From Clostridia bacterium (lineage in GTDB: Bacteria; Bacillota; Clostridia; Oscillospirales; CAG-272): a stretch of 58,945 nucleotides of DNA. The notes below the pieces were generated by a model. That model made no database searches. It saw only the letters and a program-made list of their open reading frames with translations, and was not told where the DNA came from. The translations under genes and the position numbers were made by a program. The stretch lies in NCBI GenBank assembly GCA_017504995.1, contig JAFVQC010000048.1, positions 1 through 58,945 of the forward strand. The letters are read 5' to 3'. Below are positions 1 through 7,583 of the stretch, in pieces (position 1 is the first letter of the stretch; the number at the start of each line of letters is the position of its first letter).

Positions 1-1464
1 ATCAAGAAGGGCGTTCTTGCAGACTACGGCGCAGGCGCGACCTTGGAGAACGTACATCTGTGGGCGACGGTAGACTTTACGGGCGCAACGGGCGCGGTGC
101 GTCTTGGCGGCTTCTTTGGAACGGTAGGGGACGGAGATCTTACCCTGAAGAATTGCTCCGTAAACGGAAGCATGACCCATAATCCCGACACGGCGTTGGC
201 GCAGGAGCACACGGTCGGCTGCTTCATTGGTTGCGTTCCTGCCGCGGTGATTTTGTGCAACGTCTCGTTCAACGACTGCGAAAACAACATGTCGATCACG
301 GACAACAACGGCGCGACGGTCGGCGGCGTAGCAGGCTACGTCGGCTCGGTTGCGGCTTCCGGCATAACCGTTACCGTAAAGGACAGCCTGAATACGGGAG
401 ATATGAACGTTACGATGAATGATGCGGATTCTAACATCGGAAGCTTTGGCGGCTTCGTAGGGTCTTACACCAGCGTGAATTCGAATCTTACCATGACGAA
501 CTGTGTGAACAAGGGTGACATAAAGGGTCTCGCGGGCTACTTTGGCGGCTTGGCAGGCTCGATTGGCGCAGGCGAAAATTATGTCGGTGTAGTAGAAATT
601 ACCAACTGTGTGAATTACGGAGAGGCAGACGGCCCCCGTGCGGGCGGTATTATCGGTCGCGCAACCCCCAATCCATATGATGAAACCTCCTATTGCAACA
701 TTACCAATTGTGTAAACTACGGAACGATTCGGGGAGTCACCCGCGCGGGAGGTATCGGCGTCAGCGGCAATTCACATGTAAACGTTACCTATTGCGTGAA
801 CGCAGGAGAGGTGCTAAATCAGGCTTCCAAAGCATCTCAGGTGGATGCGATTTGGAATACTTCTCAGTACGTAGTACTTCGTAATAACGTAACTTTGACG
901 TGGGCAAAGTACGACAAAGCGAATAAGGTGGATACTTCGCACGATACGGGTGAAGCGCTCCTCTCCCAGACCAACGAAGGCGCAGGCGTTCGTATCGTTC
1001 TTGACGGCAAGGGAACGGGACTTCGCTTCAAGTTCACCATGGACGAAGCTACCGTCAATGCTCTGAAATTGTTGAACGCAAAGGCAGGCGCGATCTTCCT
1101 GCCCACCGAGCTGCTTGAGGCAGGCAAGGACCTGACCGCTGAAAATTACGCCAACGCTCTTGTCATGGAAGGAAACGCTTCCGAGATCAAGGACGGCTAC
1201 TATTATGCATCTCTCGTGAACCTTTTCGAGAATCACTACGAGACCGAATACAGCTGTCAGAGCTTCTGGCGTTATCAGAACGCAGATGGCGAATGGGTCA
1301 CCGTTTACGCAAACAATACGCAGAGCAGAACCATTAAGGATGTTGCTACCGAGGCATTGGCTGCGATTGAAAACGGACAAGACACCAACCACTATACGGA
1401 AGAACAGATCACACTTTTGAACCAATATGCCGCCGGAAACCCGACCGTCGAAGCAACGAACTGA
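1..1464 (+). CDS. GLUG-repeat surface protein (5' end missing)
   Basis: The reading frame is open from the first base, so the start lies outside the window; 487 residues are visible. The first two thirds consist of degenerate repeats with the pattern GGF/LVG or GGIIG followed by TNCVNxG, spaced about 30-45 residues apart, which is the look of GLUG-type repeats in secreted or surface-attached proteins. The last ~170 residues (from about base 950) lack the repeats and form a separate C-terminal domain that I do not recognise. No membrane segment or LPxTG sorting motif is visible at the C terminus. A 47-residue peptide gene starts 11 bases after the stop, probably co-transcribed. An extracellular adhesin or carbohydrate-associated role is inference from the repeat class only. 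Confidence 0.75.
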   Translation: MKKGVLADYGAGATLENVHLWATVDFTGATGAVRLGGFFGTVGDGDLTLKNCSVNGSMTHNPDTALAQEHTVGCFIGCVPAAVILCNVSFNDCENNMSITDNNGATVGGVAGYVGSVAASGITVTVKDSLNTGDMNVTMNDADSNIGSFGGFVGSYTSVNSNLTMTNCVNKGDIKGLAGYFGGLAGSIGAGENYVGVVEITNCVNYGEADGPRAGGIIGRATPNPYDETSYCNITNCVNYGTIRGVTRAGGIGVSGNSHVNVTYCVNAGEVLNQASKASQVDAIWNTSQYVVLRNNVTLTWAKYDKANKVDTSHDTGEALLSQTNEGAGVRIVLDGKGTGLRFKFTMDEATVNALKLLNAKAGAIFLPTELLEAGKDLTAENYANALVMEGNASEIKDGYYYASLVNLFENHYETEYSCQSFWRYQNADGEWVTVYANNTQSRTIKDVATEALAAIENGQDTNHYTEEQITLLNQYAAGNPTVEATN

Positions 1465-1475
1465 GAAAGGAGAGA

Positions 1476-1619
1476 ATGAAAATGAAAAAGATGACTTACG
1501 TAAGTCCCGAGGTTGAGCTTATTGCGATCTCCACCGAGGACGTTTGCACCCTCTCCTTGACAGGCGAGGATAAGGAAGATTGGGAAAAAGAAGAAGCAGA
1601 GGAACAGGGCTTGGTCTGA
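1476..1619 (+). CDS. Short acidic peptide, possible precursor peptide
   Basis: A 47-codon frame starts at ATG 1476 behind an AAAGGAGAG ribosome binding site at about 1465-1472. The sequence begins MKMKKMTYVSPEVELIAIST, then has a single Cys near residue 24 and a strongly acidic tail rich in E, D and K. Peptides with a YxxPEVExI opening, one or few Cys and an acidic end occur next to surface or secretion genes in many gut Clostridia, some annotated as natural-product precursors; that comparison is from memory. No modification enzyme is visible downstream. It could be a precursor peptide or simply a small conserved protein. The reading frame and RBS are clear, the function is not. Confidence 0.6.
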   Translation: MKMKKMTYVSPEVELIAISTEDVCTLSLTGEDKEDWEKEEAEEQGLV

Positions 1620-1728
1620 TTCCCCCGAATTTCATCAACAACACGCGGAGAGCCTTGGCTCTCCGCGTTCTTTCGTTTCCGTTCTTTTTGTCTGTCGCCG
1701 CGAAAGGAAAGATTCTTTTGAAAACGAA

Positions 1729-1877
1729 ATGGACCGCCGAGGACGTCGGTCCCTACAAGATTCAAAAAAATGATCGGACACCATTCTTTTGAAGCACTCG
1801 CAAATGGTGAAGAAACGGTAAGCCGCAACGCGACATTTTTCAAGAGACTGTAGGGACCGACGTCCTCGGCGGTCCAT
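1729..1877. repeat. Palindrome-armed MITE-like element, copy A
   Basis: This 149-bp element has perfect 28-bp terminal inverted repeats (1729-1756 and 1850-1877). Each arm is itself a hairpin, GGACCG...CGGTCC, followed by CTAC toward the inside. The core contains a TTCAAAA tract and the block CGGACACC, shared with copy B (35179-35311) and, inverted, with copy C (16177-16317). The right flank has an AAATTTCCGCAA block that also follows copy B. No coding capacity is seen. Confidence 0.8.
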
Positions 1878-1936
1878 AAAAAACAATCAAATTTCCGCAA
1901 CCAAAGGGCGAACCCAATAAAGCGCAGTTTCCTGCA

Positions 1937-2062
1937 AGCCTTCCTCCGGGAGGAAGGTGGCACGCGGAGCGTGACGGAAGGAGAGTGCGGCAATGAGGAA
2001 AAATCGGTTGTCATGTGGCGAGGGAACCCCCCATGACTCTCCTTCACCGCTTCGCGGTACAA
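1937..2062. repeat. Intergenic hairpin repeat patch
   Basis: Three short hairpins lie in series: CCTTCCTCC/GGAGGAAGG (1939-1957), CACGC/GCGTG (about 1961-1972) and ACCGC/GCGGT (about 2046-2058), with GGAAGGAGAG and CTCTCCTTC further pairing across the patch. The arrangement resembles short dispersed intergenic repeats of gut Clostridia. There is no gene between 1620 and 2122; this patch, element A and the liv terminator fill it. Confidence 0.5.
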
Positions 2063-2076
2063 AGAGCTCATTCCCT

Positions 2077-2113
2077 CAAAAAAAGGGCGAAGAATCGTTA
2101 AAATTCTTCGTCC
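2077..2113 (-). terminator. Terminator of the liv operon
   Basis: On the minus strand an 11-bp stem (2103-2113 with 2085-2095, one G-T pair) with a 7-base loop is followed by a run of T. It lies 10 bases past the livF stop codon. Confidence 0.85.
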
Positions 2114-2122
2114 TTTTTGCTT

Positions 2123-2839
2123 TTATTCCCCAAGGTAAGCCTTTTTGATCCGTTCGTCGTTGACCAGATCGGCGGCGTTGCCCTCGGTGAGGATCGAACC
2201 GGTCTCCAGCACGTAAACGCGGTCGGAGACGGTCATTGCCTTTTTGGCGTTCTGCTCCACGAGAAGCACGGTTTTTCCCGCTTCTCGGAAGGTTTTGATG
2301 ATCTCAAAGATCTCGGATACCAACAGGGGAGACAGACCCATGGACGGCTCGTCCATGACGATCATTTCGGGATCGGAGAGAAGCGCCCGTCCCATGGCAA
2401 GCATCTGCTGCTCACCGCCCGACAGCGTTCCTGCCAGCTGTCTGCGACGCTCCTTCAGGCGGGGGAACTGCTCAAATACCTGCTCCATTTGATCGTTGAT
2501 CTTTGCCTTGTCGTTTTTGGTGTAGGCGCCCAGAAGAAGGTTATCGTAAACCGAGAGGTTCTGGAAGATTCTCCGTCCCTCGGGTACGTGGGCAAGACCC
2601 ATGGAAACGATCTTATGGGGGTGGACCTTGGTCAGATCCTTTCCGTCGTACACGATCGAGCCGTGCTTCGGGCGAAGCAGACCCGTAACGGTGTGTAGGG
2701 TGGTGGTTTTTCCGGCGCCGTTCGCGCCGATCAGCGAAACGATCTCGCCTTTGTTAACGTGGAAGGAAATCCCCTTCAGCGCTTGGATCACGCCGTAGTA
2801 GACCTCCAGATCCTTGACTTGAAGTAAAGGTTCAGACAT
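2123..2839 (-). CDS. livF: Branched-chain amino acid ABC transporter ATPase LivF
   Basis: This 238-residue cytoplasmic ATPase is one of two that drive uptake of leucine, isoleucine and valine (or related substrates) through the LivHM permease. Walker A is GANGAGKTT at residues 38-46, the ABC signature LSGGEQQM is near 140, and Walker B with its catalytic Glu is IVMDEPSMGL near 165. The length is typical of LivF. ATG 2839 follows a CGGAGG RBS. It is the last gene of the minus-strand operon livK-H-M-G-F, 14 bases after livG, with a terminator just past its stop. The family also imports urea, short amides and other amino acids, so the exact substrate is inferred. Confidence 0.95.
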   Translation of the reverse strand: MSEPLLQVKDLEVYYGVIQALKGISFHVNKGEIVSLIGANGAGKTTTLHTVTGLLRPKHGSIVYDGKDLTKVHPHKIVSMGLAHVPEGRRIFQNLSVYDNLLLGAYTKNDKAKINDQMEQVFEQFPRLKERRRQLAGTLSGGEQQMLAMGRALLSDPEMIVMDEPSMGLSPLLVSEIFEIIKTFREAGKTVLLVEQNAKKAMTVSDRVYVLETGSILTEGNAADLVNDERIKKAYLGE

Positions 2840-2853
2840 AGTTTGTGCCTCCG

Positions 2854-3666
2854 TTATTCGCCGATATAAGCCTTGATGACCTCGGGGTCATTCAAGACGT
2901 CAGCCGTTTTACCCTTTGCCAGCTCCGTACCGAAGTTCAGAACGGTCAGGCGCTCACAGATACCTGCGACCAGTCTCATATCGTGTTCGATCAGCAGAAT
3001 GGTGATACCAAAGTGCTGACGAATGAAGGAAATGACGTCCATCAGCTCCTGCGTCTCGTTGGGGTTCATGCCCGCGGCGGGTTCGTCCAGCAAAAGCAGG
3101 GTGGGATTCGTCGCCATTGCGCGGGCGATCTCCAGCTTTCTCTGCTTTCCGTAGGGAAGATTCTGCGCCAGATAGTCGGCAAACTCCGCAAGACCGAATA
3201 CCTCCAAAAGCTCCATGGCGCGGCGGCGGAATTCCGATTCGGTCTTGAAATGTCGAGGCAGACGTAGCATGGATTGAAGCATGCTGCATTCGATCTGATT
3301 GCCCAGACCTACCATGACGTTTTCCAACACGGTCAGGTTATTAAACAGACGAATGTTCTGGAAGGTACGGGCGATTCCCGAACGGTTGATCTCCAAGGGG
3401 GCTTTTCCCGTCAGATCCTTACCGCAGAGGAAGAAGCGACCCGAGGTGGGCTTGTAAACGCCCGTCAGAATGTTGAACGCCGTGGTCTTTCCCGCTCCGT
3501 TGGGACCGATCAGACCGTACAGCTCTCCTTTTTTGATCGATAGATTCAGGTCGTCTACCGCCTTCAGACCGCCGAATTGGATGCAAAGATGATCGGCCTT
3601 TAAAACCAACTGATTTCCCTCGGCATCCAACGGGCAATTCTCATATAATTTTTCATCAAAGGACAT
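2854..3666 (-). CDS. livG: Branched-chain amino acid ABC transporter ATPase LivG
   Basis: This 270-residue ATPase is the partner of LivF. Walker A (GPNGAGKTT) is near residue 55, and the family block IARTFQNIRLF follows it. The signature region reads LPYGKQRKLEIARA rather than LSGG, which is usual for LivG. Walker B is LLLLDEPAAGMNP. ATG 3666 was chosen because AAGAAAGGAA lies nine bases upstream. A longer reading would overlap livM and begins with sequence unlike the family. The LivG-type C-terminal end ADVLNDPEVIKAYIGE is intact. Confidence 0.94.
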   Translation of the reverse strand: MSFDEKLYENCPLDAEGNQLVLKADHLCIQFGGLKAVDDLNLSIKKGELYGLIGPNGAGKTTAFNILTGVYKPTSGRFFLCGKDLTGKAPLEINRSGIARTFQNIRLFNNLTVLENVMVGLGNQIECSMLQSMLRLPRHFKTESEFRRRAMELLEVFGLAEFADYLAQNLPYGKQRKLEIARAMATNPTLLLLDEPAAGMNPNETQELMDVISFIRQHFGITILLIEHDMRLVAGICERLTVLNFGTELAKGKTADVLNDPEVIKAYIGE

Positions 3667-3704
3667 TGTGATATGTTCCTTTCTTGGATCATTCATAGAA
3701 TCTT

Positions 3705-4754
3705 TTAAGATTTTTCTTTTTTGGATTGCAACTTGCTCTTGACGTAGCTCCAATTCATTTTTTCACGCAAGGTGACAAATTTAGGCGATGCGTTGATGAT
3801 CATCATAATGATCAGAATCAAGGCGTATACCAGATTCTTCAAGCCTGCTAGATTGCCAGTCAGCAGAGAACGGAGCTGAACGTTCAGGAAGACGATGATG
3901 ATGGAAGAAATCAAGCTTCCGAATACGCTGCCCATACCGCCCAATACGACCATGACGAGGAACTCGATGGAGTAGTTGTAGTCAAAGATTGCGGGGGCGA
4001 CGGTGGTATAGTTGGCGAAGATCGCGCCTGCGACTCCTGCAAAGAATGCCGCGATGGCGAAAACGATCAGCTTGTAATACGTAATGTTGACGCCCATAGA
4101 GCGCGCAGCGATCTCGTTGTCCTTGATTGCCGTAATTGCCCGTCCGTGTTTACTTTTCGCGATATTCTGTACGCAGAAAATGGTTACGATTACCAAAATA
4201 AAAGCAATCAGGAAAAGATATTTGGAATAAGAGGTGGTCAGATCCTTGATATTGAATCCAACCGCGGGGTTTTTGATCATGTCGCCGACGGTGATATTCT
4301 TCAAAACGCCTCGAACGATTTCTCCAAAGGCGAGGGTTACGATCGCCAGATAGTCGCCCCGTAACCGCAGGGCAGGCAATCCGACGATAAAGCCGAACAG
4401 CATAGCGGCAAGACCGCCCAAAAGCATGGCAATCAAAAAGCGCAGAAGTCCAAAGGGAATGAGGGAGTGTGTATAATACAGAGTTAGCCCCGCTACGTAA
4501 GCGCCGATATACATGAAGCCTGCGTGTCCGAGGGAGAGCTCGCCGAGGAATCCGACCACCAGATTCAAGGATACGACCATGATCATGGTATACGCGATCT
4601 GTGTCAGAAGATCGGGAGTAATGATGGGGGTTCGCTTGGTAATGACTCCAACGCCGACCAGCACGCCCGTAACGATGGTGATAAAAGCCACCAGTAAATA
4701 AGACTTGTTGCCCAGAAGAAGAGTCTTCCAGTCGAAGTTTTTCTTGCTTTTCAT
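3705..4754 (-). CDS. livM: Branched-chain amino acid ABC transporter permease LivM
   Basis: This 349-residue inner membrane permease has about nine hydrophobic segments after a short charged N terminus. The family block SLNLVVGFLGELSLGHAGFM lies at about residues 62-81, and the EAA-like cytoplasmic loop AIKDNEIAARSMGVNI near 230 contacts the ATPases. The C terminus is Lys-rich. It pairs with LivH to form the pore. The gene follows livH by nine bases and uses a GAGGTG RBS before ATG 4754. Confidence 0.94.
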   Translation of the reverse strand: MKSKKNFDWKTLLLGNKSYLLVAFITIVTGVLVGVGVITKRTPIITPDLLTQIAYTMIMVVSLNLVVGFLGELSLGHAGFMYIGAYVAGLTLYYTHSLIPFGLLRFLIAMLLGGLAAMLFGFIVGLPALRLRGDYLAIVTLAFGEIVRGVLKNITVGDMIKNPAVGFNIKDLTTSYSKYLFLIAFILVIVTIFCVQNIAKSKHGRAITAIKDNEIAARSMGVNITYYKLIVFAIAAFFAGVAGAIFANYTTVAPAIFDYNYSIEFLVMVVLGGMGSVFGSLISSIIIVFLNVQLRSLLTGNLAGLKNLVYALILIIMMIINASPKFVTLREKMNWSYVKSKLQSKKEKS

Positions 4755-4763
4755 CGTCGCACC

Positions 4764-5639
4764 TCACACTTTCTCATGGCGCTTCTTGCCCAAAATACCT
4801 GAGGGCTTAACAAGCAGCACCAAAATGAGGATCGCGAATACGATTGCGTCCGAATAAGAGGCAAGAAATTCGTATTTCAGTGCGAATTGCTCTACGATGC
4901 CGAGGATGACACCGCCGATCATCGCACCGGGAATAGAGCCGATCCCACCCAATACCGCCGCAACGAACGCCTTAATACCGGGCATCGCGCCCAAGGTCGG
5001 ATCGGTAACGGGAGCAATGAACAGCATGAAAACGCTGGCAACCGCGGCAAGAGCGGAGCCAATCGCGAAGGTGATGACGATGGTACGGTTGACATTAATA
5101 CCCATCAACTGCGCGGCGCCTCGGTCCTCGCTGACAGCCAGCATGGCTCTTCCTGTTTTTGATTTATTGACAAACACGGTCAGTGCAATCATGACGATCA
5201 TACCGACAACCAGCGTTATAATTGACTCGGTTTTGATGGTGAGCCCGTTGAATTCGATGGAGTTAAACTGAAACATGGTGACCTGCTTGGGGGTAACGGT
5301 GAAGATCAGCTGTGCCACGCTTTGCAGCAGGAAGCTTACGCCGATCGCTGTAATTAAAACCGCCAAGGATGGAGCTCCGCGCAAGGGGCGATACGCAATA
5401 CATTCCACCAATACGCCAAGGATCACGCAGAAAAGAATCGCCAAAAGAATGGCAAGGAAGGGGTTTTTGATGGATTTCATCGTGAAAACAAACAAAACGT
5501 ACGATCCAACCATGATGACGTCGCCGTGGGCGAAGTTCAGCATTTTCGCAATGCCGTAAACCATGGTGTAACCAAGAGCGATCAGCGCATAAACTGCGCC
5601 CATGCTCAAGCCATTGATCAATGTACTGATAATACTCAT
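4764..5639 (-). CDS. livH: Branched-chain amino acid ABC transporter permease LivH
   Basis: The protein has 291 residues from ATG 5639, with a GAAAGG ribosome binding site about 13 bases upstream. It opens with the family hallmark LINGLSMGAVYALIALGYTMVYG and has about eight membrane segments. The EAA-like loop VSEDRGAAQLMGINV is near residue 180. It forms the permease heterodimer with LivM. A 187-base gap separates it from livK and carries a strong stem-loop, so permease and ATPase genes are probably expressed at a lower level than the binding protein. Confidence 0.94.
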   Translation of the reverse strand: MSIISTLINGLSMGAVYALIALGYTMVYGIAKMLNFAHGDVIMVGSYVLFVFTMKSIKNPFLAILLAILFCVILGVLVECIAYRPLRGAPSLAVLITAIGVSFLLQSVAQLIFTVTPKQVTMFQFNSIEFNGLTIKTESIITLVVGMIVMIALTVFVNKSKTGRAMLAVSEDRGAAQLMGINVNRTIVITFAIGSALAAVASVFMLFIAPVTDPTLGAMPGIKAFVAAVLGGIGSIPGAMIGGVILGIVEQFALKYEFLASYSDAIVFAILILVLLVKPSGILGKKRHEKV

Positions 5640-5778
5640 AAAATCAGACCGGCCTTTCAAATAACAAATTAGTGTCTTTGAGAGGAAGGCGATCCTCCAA
5701 AAAACAGAACAAATCCGAAGAGCCGACTTGCGCTTCGGAGGTTAAAAAGTTTCAATACTACTATGTAAGGAGTTGAAT

Positions 5779-5813
5779 CGCACAATGATCGGGGGTCCCC
5801 CGATCATTGTGCG
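5779..5813. promoter_or_regulatory. Stem-loop between livK and livH
   Basis: A perfect 17-bp inverted repeat (5779-5795 and 5797-5813) has only one base between the arms. No T run follows on either strand, so it does not look like a simple terminator. Stem-loops at this spot between a binding-protein gene and its permease genes typically stabilise the upstream mRNA and attenuate the downstream part; that role is inferred here. Confidence 0.7.
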
Positions 5814-5826
5814 AGAAACGGTAAAA

Positions 5827-6963
5827 TTAGTCGATGACGATGGTTACGGGCTGCTTTACAGCGGCACCCTTTTCATCCCAGGTCATGGTACCGGTAACAC
5901 CGACGTACTTAAACTCACCCTGCAGAACAGCGGTGATCTTGTCGCAAAGGTCGGAAGGATCAATGTTCACATCGTCTACTTCTGCTGCCTTCATTGCCTC
6001 GTAGATTACATAGATCGCGTCGTAAGCGTCTGCCGCGAACTGGTCCGGAATCTCTCCGTTGTACTCTGCCTTGTAAGCATCAACGAAGCTCTTGATCTTT
6101 GCGTCGGAGCTTTCTACGTCGATGGGCGCTAGATACTTCAAGCCCTTGATCTGCTCGGACAGAGCGTCGTTGTCAGCAACATGCTTTACGATGCCGTCCA
6201 TACCGTCGCAACCGTAGAAGGCAACGGAATAGTTCTGGCTTGCGGCCTCAGCGATGATGAGGGATGCTTCCTGATAATAAATGGGAAGGAAGATAACGTC
6301 ACAGCCTGCAGCCTTCAGGTCGGAAACCTGAGTGGAGAAGTTAGTCTTGGTGGTGTCGGAGAAGGACTTCTTTACGTAGTTGTCCTTGTTCTGCGCAGCC
6401 ATTTCATCTTCGAAGCCCTTCAGCAGACCCGTGGAGTAAGCGTCGTCCGTGTTGTAGATCACACCGATTTTATTGAATTCGGTTGTGAGAGCCTTAGCGG
6501 CGTACATACCCTGGTCGGGGTCACCGAAGCAGATGCGGTAGCCGTTGGAGTTTGCGATTGCGTCGTCAGTGGAAGCGGAGGGAGTGATGAAGAACAGGTT
6601 GTCCTCCTTGGATTGTGCTGCAAAGGTTAGGCAAGAGCCGGAGGTAACGCTTCCGATTGCCGCAACCATGCCCTTGGACATCAGGGTGTTGTACGCATCA
6701 GTAACCTTATCGCCGGAAGCTTCGTCGTCGATCATCTCGAAGGAGAAGTTCACGCCGTTCAGACCGCCAGCCGCGTTAATTTCCTTGATAGCAAGGTTCG
6801 CGCCCTTTTGTACGGAAAGACCGTAGCTTGCGGCGGATCCCGTCAAGGGTCCCGTTGCGCCAATGACGTAGGTGTCGTTCTTCTTGCCGCACGCAACGAG
6901 GGCGGTGGAAGCAAGAACAAGACACATACACAGAGTAAGAATTCTTACGAGTGTCTTTTTCAT
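5827..6963 (-). CDS. livK: Branched-chain amino acid binding lipoprotein LivK
   Basis: This 378-residue periplasmic-binding-protein type 1 lipoprotein captures substrate outside the cell for LivHMGF. The signal peptide ends in the lipobox LVAC, giving lipidated Cys25. The mature protein opens with VIGATGPLTGSAASYG, the Peripla_BP_6 signature, and keeps the family block AAIGSVTSGSCLTFA. ATG 6963 has a GAGGT RBS seven bases upstream. It is the first gene of the operon, with a good promoter about 75 bases upstream. Confidence 0.95.
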   Translation of the reverse strand: MKKTLVRILTLCMCLVLASTALVACGKKNDTYVIGATGPLTGSAASYGLSVQKGANLAIKEINAAGGLNGVNFSFEMIDDEASGDKVTDAYNTLMSKGMVAAIGSVTSGSCLTFAAQSKEDNLFFITPSASTDDAIANSNGYRICFGDPDQGMYAAKALTTEFNKIGVIYNTDDAYSTGLLKGFEDEMAAQNKDNYVKKSFSDTTKTNFSTQVSDLKAAGCDVIFLPIYYQEASLIIAEAASQNYSVAFYGCDGMDGIVKHVADNDALSEQIKGLKYLAPIDVESSDAKIKSFVDAYKAEYNGEIPDQFAADAYDAIYVIYEAMKAAEVDDVNIDPSDLCDKITAVLQGEFKYVGVTGTMTWDEKGAAVKQPVTIVID

Positions 6964-7038
6964 TTTTTTGTACCTCTTTTGAAAAATTGATTTTTTGTGA
7001 AAGAACAGAGTTTTTCACGGTTTCTTCACATACCATAC

Positions 7039-7067
7039 ATGATATCACACGAAAGCGCGGTTGTCAA
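7039..7067 (-). promoter_or_regulatory. Promoter of the liv operon
   Basis: Read on the minus strand: TTGACA (7062-7067), 17-bp spacer, TATCAT (7039-7044), with TG just before the -10. The rest of the 620-base gap 6964-7583 is very AT-rich, and I see only the promoter of the next gene in it. Confidence 0.75.
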
Positions 7068-7444
7068 GCGTTTTTTTAGAAAAAAACGAATTTTTTTATA
7101 TAATATTTGAAATAAATTGAAAAAGCGAAGAAGGTATGCCGTTTTGCCGTCATAAAACGAACGGAGACGGATATGGCAGAAATGAGATCGAAAGACAATG
7201 AAATATCAAAAACAAACAGAAGCATAGAATGACGATAAATGCAATAAAAATAATTAAAAATTCAAAAAATAATAAATAATACAAAAAATATTAAAATGAA
7301 AAATCCAAAGAATAAAAAACAAATAATAAAAAACAACGATTTCTTTACTTCCAAAAAACGATCGGAGGGAAAAAGTCGCGTTTGCTTTTGGAGCTGCGGT
7401 TTTTAAAAAAACAGAAAAAAGAAGATTTTTCTGCCAAAAAACTA

Positions 7445-7473
7445 TTGACTTGCAACGAAAAAAATGGTAAAAT
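7445..7473 (+). promoter_or_regulatory. Promoter of the giant surface protein gene
   Basis: TTGACT (7445-7450), 17-bp spacer, TAAAAT (7468-7473), with TGG directly before the -10 (extended -10). It leaves a leader of about 105 bases before ATG 7584. Confidence 0.65.
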
Positions 7474-7583
7474 ATAATAACTTATATAATATATTTTTGG
7501 AAGGGACTCCGAAAAAAGGTCGGATTTCCTGCCTTGACAATATTATAATTTTCTCGAAATTTTAGAAAAGCAGGTGGTTGTAT

